40,214 bases of DNA from a virus (IMGVR_UViG_3300044825_002350:1-40214); one strand, 5' to 3'; shown: positions 16,308 to 24,360, numbered from the stretch's first letter. A program made the numbers and translations. The notes: generated by a model from the letters alone, not told the origin.

Positions 16308-16728
16308 TCTCAGCAGGATCCCACGTTTTCTGGTACATTGGTTTGCGATCTTGACGTTGAGGGTTAAGATCAACCGTCAAAATTTCTGGGTTTTTAGAAA
16401 AGGATTGAATTAGTTGGTTCCAAGGGATTCGTAAGACTGCTTTCTTTTTTGGATCAGGGGAGACGTTGACATAATGAATGCCTTCTACCCAGCCTTTGCC
16501 TGGTTGTTTCCTGCCAATGGACATCCAGTTACGGATGGTTTGATCTGAGACACCAAGTCGCCTACCGCATTCTTCGGTCGAGATGTATTCATCGGCAAAA
16601 GCCTGGGGACTCAAGACGTCTGTTTCCCCGTTGGAATAGCGGGAATGCCACATGGAGCCAAGGATATTTCTGATTCCTTTTAGTTCATGCGCAATGTCTT
16701 CCAAACTTTTACGAAGTCCGTACTGCAT
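16291..16728 (-). CDS. HTH DNA-binding protein (excisionase-like fold)
   Basis: 145 aa. Residues about 48-70, YISTEECGRRLGVSDQTIRN followed by WMSIG, form a helix-turn-helix with the layout of phage excisionase/MerR domains; a wing-like segment (GIHYVNVSPDPKKKAVLRIP) follows. The N-terminal 35 residues are a helix (LEDIAHELKGIRNIL) that may dimerise. It is first in the minus-strand operon 16728-13680 and divergent from the gene at 16781, so it is a candidate regulator of that intergenic region. Confidence 0.7.
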   Translation of the reverse strand: MQYGLRKSLEDIAHELKGIRNILGSMWHSRYSNGETDVLSPQAFADEYISTEECGRRLGVSDQTIRNWMSIGRKQPGKGWVEGIHYVNVSPDPKKKAVLRIPWNQLIQSFSKNPEILTVDLNPQRQDRKPMYQKTWDPAENGAPF

Positions 16729-16780
16729 ACCTTCACACGCTTTGTTTAGATGCTAATCTGTGAGAAAACAATTTGTGACC
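16729..16780 (+). promoter_or_regulatory. Divergent promoter gap with extended -10
   Basis: The gap between the minus-strand HTH operon and the gene at 16781 contains TGCTAATCT (near 16751), an extended -10 type sequence about 25 nt before the ATG at 16781. Confidence 0.4.
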
Positions 16781-17098
16781 ATGGAAGAGCAAATTCCTAC
16801 CAGTCAACCGCCAATGTCAATGCCTCCGCAAATGGAGAATCAAATCACGCCTGAACAATTGGCTGAATTAAAGGCTCGTGCCAGGGAACTTGCCATTCAA
16901 CAAACCATTGCTCAGCAGGCAGCCATCCAACAACAGCAGCAGCCTCAACCGCCGCAAGTCATTTATTTGCGTCGTAATCTGACCGTCGCAGAAGTCCTTT
17001 TGGTACTGTTGCTTTCCTGTGGAATTGTAACAGGAATTCAATGGACTTGGAACGCATTATCCAATGTTTTGCCCCGTGTTGAGATTAAGATGCGCTAA
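16781..17098 (+). CDS. Gln/Pro-rich protein with C-terminal membrane anchor
   Basis: 105 aa from the ATG at 16781; a GTG at 16760 could add seven residues. The N-terminal 70 residues are a Gln/Pro/Met-rich, probably extended or coiled region. A single hydrophobic segment (about residues 76-95, EVLLVLLLSCGIVTGIQW) lies near the C-terminus, followed by a short basic tail. The topology suggests a tail-anchored inner-membrane protein. It could take part in lysis or in membrane remodelling; no known spanin or holin motif is seen. Confidence 0.6.
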   Translation: MEEQIPTSQPPMSMPPQMENQITPEQLAELKARARELAIQQTIAQQAAIQQQQQPQPPQVIYLRRNLTVAEVLLVLLLSCGIVTGIQWTWNALSNVLPRVEIKMR

Positions 17099-17109
17099 AT
17101 AAGCAGACC

Positions 17110-17115
17110 TATAAT
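17110..17115 (+). promoter_or_regulatory. TATAAT late-promoter-like element
   Basis: TATAAT lies 28 nt before the GTG start of the fibre gene at 17144, in a 45-bp gap. No -35 box is recognisable. Confidence 0.5.
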
Positions 17116-17143
17116 TGATACAAAGGATTGCGCAGTAAAGTAG

Positions 17144-18832
17144 GTGTCAAACCGTAGGATTTCAGAATTTCCCGCCATTAGCGGGATTGATATTGACGAG
17201 CAGGATCTACTTACTTTGGTTCACGTTTTTGAGGTGGACCCGACACTGCGCAACAAAAAAATTACCTTTACGCAGTTTCGTTCATATCTTGATCAGTACT
17301 ACGCAAATATCAGCGGTGAAACCATCAGTGGCAACATTGACATTGCTGGTAACTTATCTGTCTCTGGTAGTAGCACTTTCAATACCGTAACAGCGTCTGG
17401 CACTGGAACGTTCAGTGGCATCATCGTTCAAAATAATGCAACAGTCAGTGGCACCATCAGTGGAGCCACAATTACAGGCAATGCTCTTCAAGGCACAACA
17501 GTTAATGCAACTACCGTAACAATAGAGACTGCAACAGGTACAACAGCACTATTTACCAGTGGCCGTTACCAAGCCTTATCTGGCGCAACAATCACAGGAA
17601 CCACTGTGTCTGCAACCAGTGGTGTTTTTACCGCTCTAAGCGGCGCAACAATTACTGGTAACACTGTTTCCGCAACGACAGGTACATTCCAAGCTCTTGG
17701 TACTCCCATTCTTAATGTCAGTGGCAACCTCTCTGTTGCAAGCGGATTAACTGTCACTGGCGTCGGTCAATTTGCAAGTGGTGTTCAAGTCACCGGCACG
17801 CTTTCTGGAACAACGGTTACAGGAACTACGGCTCAATTTACAACTGTTACTGGCGTATCTGGAGTTTATACAACGCAGCTTTCGGGTGCGACAATTACCG
17901 GAAACACAGGACTTTTTTCAAACATTACTGGTGCATCCGGTACGTTTACCTCCAGGGTTTCGGGCGCAACTGTAACAGGAAATACGGGCGCCTTTGGTAA
18001 CGTCTCTGGTATTTCAGGTGTTTTTACTGAGCTTCTGTCAGGGCAAACCATTACAGGAGACACCGGAAAATACACAATAATTTCAGGTGTTTCTGGAGTC
18101 TATACAACACAACTTTCTGGGGCGACCATTACCGGAAACAATGTCAATGCAACATTTGTGTCTGGTGTATCTGGTGTTTTTACTAGCAATATATCTGGCT
18201 TAACTATTACAGGTGCTTCAGGTTTATTTGGCATCGTCAATGGAATTAGCGGTACATTTACTACTCAAGTAAGTGGAGCTACCGTCACCGGTGCCACGGG
18301 TGCGTTTGGTTCGCTCACCGGTATTACTGGTGTTTTTACAACTTCTTTATCAGGGCAATTAATTAGCGGTAATACCGGTCAATTTACAAATTTAACAGGT
18401 CAACAAGGAGTTTTCACAACAAGTATTTCTGGGGCAACAGTCACAGGTAATACGATCCAGGGTACGTCTGGTATTTATACATCTCTTAGCGGTTCTACGT
18501 ACACAGGCACAACAATCAATGTAACAACAGGTGTTTTTCAGACTCTTTCGGCAACTAACCTTGCCTTCACAAACACTACTGTTTCTGGTAACTTTAGCGT
18601 CCTTGGTTCCAGTACGTTTACCTCAGGTGTACAAGTAACTGGCACCCTAAGTGGCACAACAATTACAGGGACTACAATCCAAGCAACAACCGGTGTATTT
18701 AATTCGATTACTGGAAGCACACTAGCGATTACAACAGCATCTGGCGCAACACCTGCTTTTGTGTGTTCTGGTGTTGTTTCCGGTAATGCAAGCGGTTTTA
18801 TTATTAAAGGTCCATTGATTATCCTGCCTTGA
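17144..18832 (+). CDS. Fibre-like structural protein with 26-residue beta repeats
   Basis: 562 aa, GTG start. The N-terminal 65 residues (SNRRISEFPAISGIDIDEQD, then LLTLVHV and FRSYLDQYY) look like a virion-attachment domain. The rest is almost entirely Gly/Ser/Thr/Val beta repeats. Residues 238-419 are seven tandem 26-residue units with the core SGATVTGNTG, and looser copies flank them. Such repeats form triple-stranded beta-helices or solenoids in tail fibres. The last 30 residues lack the repeat and may cap the fibre. There is no S74 chaperone. The following gene shares its N-terminal repeat style, so the two may form one fibre. Confidence 0.75.
   Translation: MSNRRISEFPAISGIDIDEQDLLTLVHVFEVDPTLRNKKITFTQFRSYLDQYYANISGETISGNIDIAGNLSVSGSSTFNTVTASGTGTFSGIIVQNNATVSGTISGATITGNALQGTTVNATTVTIETATGTTALFTSGRYQALSGATITGTTVSATSGVFTALSGATITGNTVSATTGTFQALGTPILNVSGNLSVASGLTVTGVGQFASGVQVTGTLSGTTVTGTTAQFTTVTGVSGVYTTQLSGATITGNTGLFSNITGASGTFTSRVSGATVTGNTGAFGNVSGISGVFTELLSGQTITGDTGKYTIISGVSGVYTTQLSGATITGNNVNATFVSGVSGVFTSNISGLTITGASGLFGIVNGISGTFTTQVSGATVTGATGAFGSLTGITGVFTTSLSGQLISGNTGQFTNLTGQQGVFTTSISGATVTGNTIQGTSGIYTSLSGSTYTGTTINVTTGVFQTLSATNLAFTNTTVSGNFSVLGSSTFTSGVQVTGTLSGTTITGTTIQATTGVFNSITGSTLAITTASGATPAFVCSGVVSGNASGFIIKGPLIILP
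17855..18400 (+). repeat. Seven tandem 78-bp units (26-residue fibre repeats)
   Basis: Seven in-frame units of exactly 78 bp, consensus (V/I)SG(V/T)FTTQ(L/V)SGATVTGNTG, then F and a short variable end in (S/T)G. They are followed by a partial eighth unit. Units differ mostly at synonymous positions and at the surface residues, showing an old duplication rather than recent slippage. Confidence 0.85.
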
Positions 18833-18842
18833 TTCTTTCAGT

Positions 18843-18848
18843 TAAAAT
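18843..18848 (+). promoter_or_regulatory. TAAAAT late-promoter-like element
   Basis: TAAAAT lies 20 nt before the ATG at 18869, in the short gap after the first fibre gene. Confidence 0.4.
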
Positions 18849-18868
18849 AGACAAAAAGAGACAACAAA

Positions 18869-20326
18869 ATGGCGTACGGCACTATCAAGGTTGATACAAT
18901 TACCTTTACCGATGCTGGTATTGATAAAAGCGTTACAATTTCTGGTTTAGTCCAAAATCCAACCTTTACAGGAAACGTAACGGTAACCGGTACTGTTTCT
19001 GGCGCAACTGCTAATTTTGTATCCGGTGTTTTTACTACTCAAATTTCAGGTGCTACTGTCACTGGTGGAAACGCAAACTTTACTAGCGGCACTTTTACCA
19101 ATATTAGCGGTGGTGTTTATACCATTACATCGGGTGTTTTTGCATTAGGTACTTCAGGAACTCCATCGATTAGTTTTGCTTCAGATCCCAACACCGGCAT
19201 TTACTCCCCCGGCGCATACCAAGTAGCCATCTCGACTAATGGCACGGGGAAACTCTTCATTGACGCGAATGGAAATGTAGGGGTCGGCGCCAGCTCTCCA
19301 CAGCATCCTGTCCACATTGATGGAACCAGCGGAGCCGTTCAATTTAGGGCAGGTGTAACCTATGCTGGTACGGGACTGGACATCAAAGCGACAGAAAATA
19401 GTGACGTAACTATTGATGTTAATGACAGTACAAAAACTGTAGCTAGAGCCTTAATCTTTTCGCAAGCAGGTGCCGAGCGCATGCGCCTGGACTCCAGTGG
19501 CGGATTCCGGTTCAAAGGCGCCGGCACTGCAGGCGTAACGCAAGCCGTCAGCTTCAACGGCAGCGCACCAGTTGATAGCCTGGTGATTCTTTCCGACGGG
19601 AAGGTAGGTCTGGGGACTAGTAGCCCAGGAACTTTTGCTGGTTCTTGTGATCTTGCTATTGCACGTACCGGCGGATCCAGAATCGGCATTGAGTCTACAG
19701 GGAGGTTTTATTACATCGCGGGAGATAGTGGATCCGACCGTTTAGAAATTGGCCGCAGAATTAGCAGCAACACTACAGATAGCCCTGGGATTGTCCTGAA
19801 CGCCACAGGCAACGTTGGCGTCGGTACCACAAGTCCCAGCACAGGACTTGACTTGGTATCGTCGACTATTCCTAACTTTTACATTGGAAATACCAAGGCA
19901 GATGCAACGACGAAATTTGCATCTATTGCTGCACAACAATATGCATCTGCAACTGAACCTGAAGGCTTTGGACTGATTGGCGGCGAAGGAAGCTCAACGG
20001 CCAATAATTTACATATAGGCGGCTGGTTCGGAGAAGTAAATGCAGCTAATGTAATTGCTTTCCACACGGCAGCTAATACAACAACACGCAGTGGCTCCGA
20101 ACGCGCCCGCATCGACAGCTCCGGCAGGTTGTTAGTTGGCACGTTCTCGCAGTCTGGCGGATCACTCTTACAAGTAAACGACAATCGCATCAGAATTGCG
20201 ACGGCAAAAACACCGGCATCGGCTACCGATACTGGCGTAGCTGGCGAGATATGCTGGGATGCTAATTACGTCTATGTCTGCACTGCCACGAACACATGGA
20301 AGCGCACCGCAATCAGCACATGGTGA
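18869..20326 (+). CDS. Tail fibre / receptor-binding structural protein
   Basis: 485 aa. The first 90 residues carry the same SGVFTTQISGATVTGG motif as the preceding fibre gene. The body has repeated NTGIYSPGAYQVAI, NGNVGVGASSP and SGRLLVGT blocks typical of phage tail-fibre shafts, where 'GNVGVGTTSP' elements alternate with beta strands. The C-terminus (EICWDANYVYVCTATNTWKR) is a short WD-type cap seen in cyanophage fibres and lacks the S74 intramolecular chaperone. It probably contacts the host surface. Its stop overlaps the next start (TGATG). Confidence 0.82.
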   Translation: MAYGTIKVDTITFTDAGIDKSVTISGLVQNPTFTGNVTVTGTVSGATANFVSGVFTTQISGATVTGGNANFTSGTFTNISGGVYTITSGVFALGTSGTPSISFASDPNTGIYSPGAYQVAISTNGTGKLFIDANGNVGVGASSPQHPVHIDGTSGAVQFRAGVTYAGTGLDIKATENSDVTIDVNDSTKTVARALIFSQAGAERMRLDSSGGFRFKGAGTAGVTQAVSFNGSAPVDSLVILSDGKVGLGTSSPGTFAGSCDLAIARTGGSRIGIESTGRFYYIAGDSGSDRLEIGRRISSNTTDSPGIVLNATGNVGVGTTSPSTGLDLVSSTIPNFYIGNTKADATTKFASIAAQQYASATEPEGFGLIGGEGSSTANNLHIGGWFGEVNAANVIAFHTAANTTTRSGSERARIDSSGRLLVGTFSQSGGSLLQVNDNRIRIATAKTPASATDTGVAGEICWDANYVYVCTATNTWKRTAISTW

Positions 20327-20802
20327 TGACGTGTCCCGCGCTCCGTCAGTGCAATATCTGCAAGGAGCACAAACCGCAGACTGACTTCTACAAAGTCAAG
20401 CGGGCAAAGAAGGACATGCTCGGTGTGCCTCGTATTTCACGCTGCCGTCAGTGCGAGATGCAGAAGTACATGGAGCTGGATCCACGGCAGAAGATGGTCT
20501 ACGCAGCTCGCAATCGGGCTCGCATTGCCGGGCTGGACTGCACCATCACGAAGGACGACATTGAGATTCCCGAAACCTGTCCGGTGTTGGGCATCCCACT
20601 GTTCGCTCGTGTTGGCGCTGGCAGGTCAAACCGCGATCAAGTGGAGAACTCCCCGAGCCTGGATCGTATCGACAACAGCAAGGGGTATGTGCCCGGCAAC
20701 ATTGCAGTCATCTCAATGCGAGCCAACATGATCAAGAACAACGCCACGCTTGCTGAATTGAAAGCCATCGTGGCTTACATAGAAGCCAGCCAGCCCTCTT
20801 AG
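20326..20802 (+). CDS. HNH-type endonuclease with zinc ribbon
   Basis: 158 aa from the ATG at 20326, which overlaps the fibre stop; an ATG at 20320 is possible. The N-terminal zinc ribbon has QCNICKEHKP and SRCRQCEMQKY (CxxC pairs). The catalytic part contains ETCPVLGIPL, then PSLDRIDNSKGYVPGNIAVI and RANMIKNNATLAEL. This layout resembles endonuclease VII/HNH proteins common in cyanophages. In place of the His the family shows LDRID, so this may be a variant active site. It is another free-standing endonuclease placed right after a fibre gene. Confidence 0.75.
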   Translation: MTCPALRQCNICKEHKPQTDFYKVKRAKKDMLGVPRISRCRQCEMQKYMELDPRQKMVYAARNRARIAGLDCTITKDDIEIPETCPVLGIPLFARVGAGRSNRDQVENSPSLDRIDNSKGYVPGNIAVISMRANMIKNNATLAELKAIVAYIEASQPS

Positions 20803-20816
20803 CCCTACTCACTGCG

Positions 20817-20957
20817 ATGCCTGAAGAAATTACACCAGAGGAGAATGAGCGGCGTTTTACAGCCTGCCTTGAATCGATCCACAACCTCACCCGCGCAGAG
20901 CTGGTGGCGTTGATGGGCGAAGAATGGATTGAAGACTACCGCCGCCAGTTCTCGTAG
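20817..20957 (+). CDS. 46-aa acidic helical protein
   Basis: Begins MPEEITPEENERRF and ends EEWIEDYRRQFS. It is 14 bp after the HNH stop and is followed by a clear terminator, which supports it as the last gene of that transcript. It is predicted to be two helices. Function unknown. Confidence 0.5.
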   Translation: MPEEITPEENERRFTACLESIHNLTRAELVALMGEEWIEDYRRQFS

Positions 20958-20987
20958 TCACCTTCTTTAATCACATCCAAAAAGAAA

Positions 20988-21010
20988 GCCCCTTTACGGG
21001 GCCTTTTTTA
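20988..21010. terminator. Strong terminator, probably bidirectional
   Basis: GCCCC (20988-20992), loop TTTAC and GGGGC (20998-21002), flanked by A-rich sequence on the left and CTTTTTTATTTT on the right. It separates the plus-strand fibre/HNH unit from the convergent KilA-N gene. Confidence 0.88.
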
Positions 21011-21766
21011 TTTTCCAATAATGGACAATGTTTTAATTAACCAGTTTTTCTGGTAGCTTTTGACTTTTCTTGGTGCGCCGTCGACGTATTGAATACGTGT
21101 TGGCGGTTCTTGGTTAAACTCCTTGCGATACTCATTTGCTACAGTTTTTCCAATAGCACTGGATTTGCTACGCGCCAAGCGCTCTTGAAACACTTCTAGA
21201 TATGCATCACTAATTGTCATCTCTTCATCCCCTGGAGGAAGAAGAAAATCAGAATTGACACGCATAGCATTATTGCGTGCTAAATCAGAGAACAGAATTT
21301 TATCACGATCATCAAAGCAGCCAAGCTCTTTGATGAAGTCAGCCGATTCTTTTAGTAGATTTAGTACGTTGGTGCCAGAGATTTGTGGCTGAGAGGGCTG
21401 CGGTTCTGTTTTTTGTTGTGATTGACGCTCTAATTCTTGTAATAGCCATCCGTCCATCCAAACAGCGAAAGAGGGACTGACCCAACGGGCAAGATCAACA
21501 GCAACTCGTGGGTGAATCCATGTCTCGCCTCCATCGGCACCTCCCGTTCGGGACTCAATCAAAGCGTGGACCGAAATTCGGGCTTCGGTTGAAAGAGCCT
21601 CCAAATACTCTGCGGCGCGGTCGGACTCACGGTACTTGGTCCACCGTTTACCATTGGCTTTGCACATGGCGGTTGCGTTGACGTAGCCGTCAATACTGCG
21701 CCGTGCAATAGGCGTGTCATTCCAAGTGCGAACGACAAGCGAGTCCCCTGGTGCTAAGCTATCCAT
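21008..21766 (-). CDS. KilA-N domain protein
   Basis: 252 aa. Residues about 8-115 are a KilA-N domain: VRTWNDTPIARRSIDGYVNA followed by TAMCKANGKRWTKY, then WIHPRVAVDLARWVSP and FAVWMDGWLL. KilA-N is a DNA-binding domain widespread in phages and large DNA viruses, often in regulators. The C-terminal half (from SGTNVLNLLKESADFIKELG) is mostly helical and ends with a basic segment. It is a single-gene unit between two terminators. Confidence 0.88.
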   Translation of the reverse strand: MDSLAPGDSLVVRTWNDTPIARRSIDGYVNATAMCKANGKRWTKYRESDRAAEYLEALSTEARISVHALIESRTGGADGGETWIHPRVAVDLARWVSPSFAVWMDGWLLQELERQSQQKTEPQPSQPQISGTNVLNLLKESADFIKELGCFDDRDKILFSDLARNNAMRVNSDFLLPPGDEEMTISDAYLEVFQERLARSKSSAIGKTVANEYRKEFNQEPPTRIQYVDGAPRKVKSYQKNWLIKTLSIIGK

Positions 21767-21776
21767 GTTTGGTGTG

Positions 21777-21803
21777 AAGGGCGGGTAACGACCGCCCTTT
21801 TTT
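21777..21803 (+). terminator. Intrinsic terminator upstream of the 21878 gene
   Basis: AAGGGCGG and CCGCCCTT pair over 8 bp around a 7-nt loop and are followed by a run of T. It has a plus-strand orientation but no plus-strand gene ends nearby, so it may block read-through or insulate the promoter of the 21878 gene. Confidence 0.8.
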
Positions 21804-21851
21804 CATGGTATCAGATCAAAGGTGACCTGGGCGGCCAAAACACCTAAGTTG

Positions 21852-21857
21852 TAAAAT
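21852..21857 (+). promoter_or_regulatory. TAAAAT late-promoter-like element
   Basis: TAAAAT lies 20 nt before the ATG at 21878, in the gap between the terminator and the gene. Confidence 0.45.
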
Positions 21858-21877
21858 AAGAAAAAATATCATTGATT

Positions 21878-22201
21878 ATGGCTAATACTGTTTGGGATAT
21901 TGTCAACCTCGAACGTCATCTTCCTGATGGTGACACATGCCCTGATGGCGCTGTATACACCGTCCATTGGACTGCATCCTTGGAAGAAGACGGTGAAACT
22001 GCCGGTTGTTATGGCAGCATTGGTCTTGGTGAGCCCGACCCTGATAACTTCACTCCTTTCAGTGAACTCACCAAAGAAGAAGTAGTGAACTGGACTTTGG
22101 CAGCACTTGGTGTTGATCAAGTTGTTTCAATTGAAGAAGCACTGCACAATCAAATTCAAGCCAAACTGCACCCAACTTCTTCTGCTGGTGTCCCCTGGTG
22201 A
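21878..22201 (+). CDS. Small conserved cyanophage protein (DUF7936-like), copy 1
   Basis: 107 aa. It starts at ATG 21878 (MANTVWDIVNLERHLPDG). The pattern W-x(3)-NLER-x(4)-DG, then a VHWTAS strand, a middle GSIGL, and a C-terminal LHPTSSAGVPW is a short family I associate with cyanophages, where the last residues are ...P-x(4)-G-PW. The function is unknown. The gene at 22422-22805 is a diverged paralogue with the same ends. Confidence 0.68.
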   Translation: MANTVWDIVNLERHLPDGDTCPDGAVYTVHWTASLEEDGETAGCYGSIGLGEPDPDNFTPFSELTKEEVVNWTLAALGVDQVVSIEEALHNQIQAKLHPTSSAGVPW

Positions 22202-22208
22202 TTTTTGT

Positions 22209-22214
22209 TATACT
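22209..22214 (+). promoter_or_regulatory. TATACT late-promoter-like element
   Basis: TATACT is 21 nt before the ATG at 22236, in the 34-bp gap after copy 1. Confidence 0.35.
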
Positions 22215-22235
22215 TTTTGAAGTTATTGCTTCGTT

Positions 22236-22418
22236 ATGGCTTGCACTAAAGCTGAGCTAATCTCCGCTATCAATTCTTTTGGCGCTGCACGTGCCACTGG
22301 TGACGGCAACCTTGTGGCTTTTGCTGGCAACCTCATTGGCCAACTACTCGAAACCCTTGAGTTTTCTACTGAGAAACAAGAAGAAGCTCCTATTACAGAA
22401 ACAGAGATTGTTGAATAA
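22236..22418 (+). CDS. Small hypothetical protein between the two paralogues
   Basis: 60 aa, starting MACTKAELISAINSFGAARA. A single amphipathic helical pair is followed by an acidic tail. The next gene starts 3 nt after its stop, so it is translationally coupled to copy 2. Small proteins of this style often accompany the DUF7936-like proteins in cyanophages; the function is unknown. Confidence 0.6.
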   Translation: MACTKAELISAINSFGAARATGDGNLVAFAGNLIGQLLETLEFSTEKQEEAPITETEIVE

Positions 22419-22421
22419 TTT

Positions 22422-22805
22422 ATGACAGTAACAAAGTGGGGGATTAAAAATCTAGAAAGGAAGCTACCCGATAGCTTGTCTTACCCTGGTGGAGAAGTCA
22501 CGGCTATTCATTGGATTGCTTACCAAGTAGAAGGTAAACACACCGTTAGTGAATCTGGTGTTGTTGAGCTTTCTCCTGCCAAGCCAGAATCTTGGGTTCC
22601 TTATCAGCACATTGACAAGGAAACAGCAAAGGGTTGGTGCCAAGATGCTCTTGGTTCAGATGTTGTTAAAAACATTGAAGCTGAGTTGACGTCTCAAATG
22701 CAAGAGCTTTTACACCCTACGCGAGAGCTTGGTCTCCCCTGGAAAGTACCCGATCCTCTTCCTCCACTTCCTTATAGCCTTGGTTATGTGACACCAAGCA
22801 AGTAA
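22422..22805 (+). CDS. DUF7936-like protein, copy 2
   Basis: 127 aa, paralogue of the 21878 gene: KWGIKNLERKLPDS, then EVTAIHWIAYQVEGKHTVSE, WVPYQHIDKETAKGW and LHPTRELGLPW. About 20 residues of Pro-rich tail are added after the shared PW end. The shared N-terminal NLER and C-terminal LHPT-x(4)-PW show tandem duplication with the 60-aa gene between. Confidence 0.66.
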   Translation: MTVTKWGIKNLERKLPDSLSYPGGEVTAIHWIAYQVEGKHTVSESGVVELSPAKPESWVPYQHIDKETAKGWCQDALGSDVVKNIEAELTSQMQELLHPTRELGLPWKVPDPLPPLPYSLGYVTPSK

Positions 22806-22845
22806 ATAGACCTGCCCTAAAGTTGTAACAACGCTTTAGGTCGAT

Positions 22846-23865
22846 ATGTCTATTAAACTCACAGATGCAGCTAAGTTTTTTACCGAAGAACTGCATCAAA
22901 TTGAAGCATGGAATTGGCTCCAGGGGACTCTTACGCCAGAGACCCTTGACACTTTTGCGTCTAAGTACAGAACCAAGCCTGAACCTAAACCTTTTTTAGA
23001 AGTAGACAACACTTGGGACGGTGTTTACGCAGCAGCAAAACAAGCTGGCGCCAAATTCCCGGAATGCGTTAGCGCGCAGTGGGCACTTGAATCAGGGTGG
23101 GGTAAGCACACATCGGGTAAAAACAACTACTTTGGGTTGAAAGGATCTGGTACCAGTGTCAACACACAAGAGTTCATCAACGGAAAGTGGATCACAATCA
23201 AAGCTGGCTTCCTTGATTTTCCTGATCTTGAAACCTGTGTCACATACCTTGTAGATCGCTGGTACAAAGATTTTGGTCGCTTCAAAGGTGTTAACCGTGC
23301 GCAGTCACGGAATGAATGTGCACAACTTTTAGTCAAGGAAGGGTACGCAACTGACCCCGATTACGCGACCAAGTTGATCCAGATCATGGATCGCCAGTTG
23401 CAAAGCAGTGGCACTAAACAAGATCCTGCTGATCCACACAGCAATAACTTTAATCCTTGGAGCCCTTTCAACTACAAGATCACGCCTAACATTACGTATG
23501 GTGAGTTGACTCTCAACCAGGAGAAACGTCGTTTTACCAAGCAATACCAATGCGACACAGCAAAAGAACTCTGTTTATTCCTGGAGAAAGTCCGCAAACA
23601 ATTTGGCAACAAACCGCTGATCATCACCAGTGCTTCCCGTCCAGAACCCATCAATACACAAGTAGGTGGCGCCAAAAACAGCGAACACACTTATGATGCA
23701 CCGTCCAAAGGTGCTGTTGACTTCTACATAGAAGGCGCTGGGATCTATGCTGTGCAAGAATGGTGTGACAGAAATTGGCCGTACTCATTAGGCTATGGAG
23801 CACCAAAAGGATTTTGCCACCTTGGAATTCGACCAGGAAAACCTCGCGTCCGATGGGATTATTAA
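22846..23865 (+). CDS. Bifunctional wall hydrolase: GH73 glucosaminidase plus M15 peptidase
   Basis: 339 aa with two catalytic domains. Residues about 60-185 are a FlgJ-like glucosaminidase: CVSAQWALESGWGKHTSGKN with the catalytic Glu, then NYFGLKG and a YLVDRWY segment. After a linker, residues about 215-339 are an M15_3 D,D-carboxypeptidase/endopeptidase: LIITSASRPEP, NSEHTYDAPSKGAVDFYI with the zinc ligands His and Asp, and KGFCHLGIRPGKPRVRWDY with the second His (HLG instead of the usual HxD). It would cut both glycan and peptide parts of peptidoglycan. There is no signal peptide; it may act at lysis or on a tail. The neighbour at 24029 looks holin-like. Confidence 0.86.
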   Translation: MSIKLTDAAKFFTEELHQIEAWNWLQGTLTPETLDTFASKYRTKPEPKPFLEVDNTWDGVYAAAKQAGAKFPECVSAQWALESGWGKHTSGKNNYFGLKGSGTSVNTQEFINGKWITIKAGFLDFPDLETCVTYLVDRWYKDFGRFKGVNRAQSRNECAQLLVKEGYATDPDYATKLIQIMDRQLQSSGTKQDPADPHSNNFNPWSPFNYKITPNITYGELTLNQEKRRFTKQYQCDTAKELCLFLEKVRKQFGNKPLIITSASRPEPINTQVGGAKNSEHTYDAPSKGAVDFYIEGAGIYAVQEWCDRNWPYSLGYGAPKGFCHLGIRPGKPRVRWDY

Positions 23866-23866
23866 T

Positions 23867-24028
23867 GTGAAGAAACATAAGGATAAGCCCACGCGCATCA
23901 ACTTGTGCTGGCAGATAGGTGACGAAAAAAAATGCGCGACCCTACCAAGGGAACACGCATATGAAACAAGAGATTGGGTAGAAGAACAGGGTGGCGTCGT
24001 CTTCTGGACGCAAGTGCTGCCCGATTGA
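23867..24028 (+). CDS. Hypothetical 53-aa protein (GTG start)
   Basis: The GTG at 23867 begins right after the stop of the hydrolase gene and gives KKHKDKPTRINLCWQIGDEK followed by a small beta-rich end (GGVVFWTQVLPD). A longer frame upstream from 23795 would overlap the hydrolase and is rejected. It is convergent with the gene at 24029. The function is unknown. Confidence 0.55.
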   Translation: MKKHKDKPTRINLCWQIGDEKKCATLPREHAYETRDWVEEQGGVVFWTQVLPD

Positions 24029-24193
24029 TCAGCGTTGCTTGGCGCGACCAATGACAAAGCCTGCAATCTCAATTAATTTATAGAGCTTACCGACAAGCTT
24101 GTCATCGGAAGGGGTCGGCGTAAGAGCGCAGATCGCAGAAGCTGCAGCATGAATAACAAGCGCAGTTTCAAAGTACTGGTTAAGGTGAGCCAT
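24029..24193 (-). CDS. 54-aa holin-like / small membrane protein
   Basis: Starts MAHLNQYFETALVIHAAASA and continues ICALTPTPSDDKLVGKLYK with a C-terminal hydrophobic segment. I associate the phrase ALVxHAxASAICALTPTPxDD with a short phage family often found beside wall hydrolases, but the hydrophobicity is modest, so holin function is only inferred. It is the last gene of the minus-strand operon and faces the hydrolase gene. Confidence 0.5.
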   Translation of the reverse strand: MAHLNQYFETALVIHAAASAICALTPTPSDDKLVGKLYKLIEIAGFVIGRAKQR

Positions 24194-24228
24194 GGTTATA
24201 TTCCATTTCTTGTATTCTAAATTGCCTA

Positions 24229-24360
24229 CTATCGATCAAAGATATTGTCTTCTTGTGCTGCAAAAAAATCATCCCAATCACGTTGAGTCGCCTCAGTGAT
24301 TCTGGGATTTTCTTTTAAATCTTTAGATTGTTTTTCGTTTTGTTTTTCTTCAGACGTCAT
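24229..24360 (-). CDS. 43-aa charged protein
   Basis: Lys/Glu-rich peptide (MTSEEKQNEKQSKDLKENPR, then ATQRDWDDFFAAQEDNIF). Its start overlaps the end of the 40-aa gene by 11 bp. It is probably unstructured apart from a C-terminal helix. Function unknown. Confidence 0.5.
   Translation of the reverse strand: MTSEEKQNEKQSKDLKENPRITEATQRDWDDFFAAQEDNIFDR

Noticed and set aside
23795-23866. Longer start for the 53-aa gene
   Set aside because: It would overlap the well-supported M15 catalytic end of the hydrolase; the GTG right after the stop is preferred.
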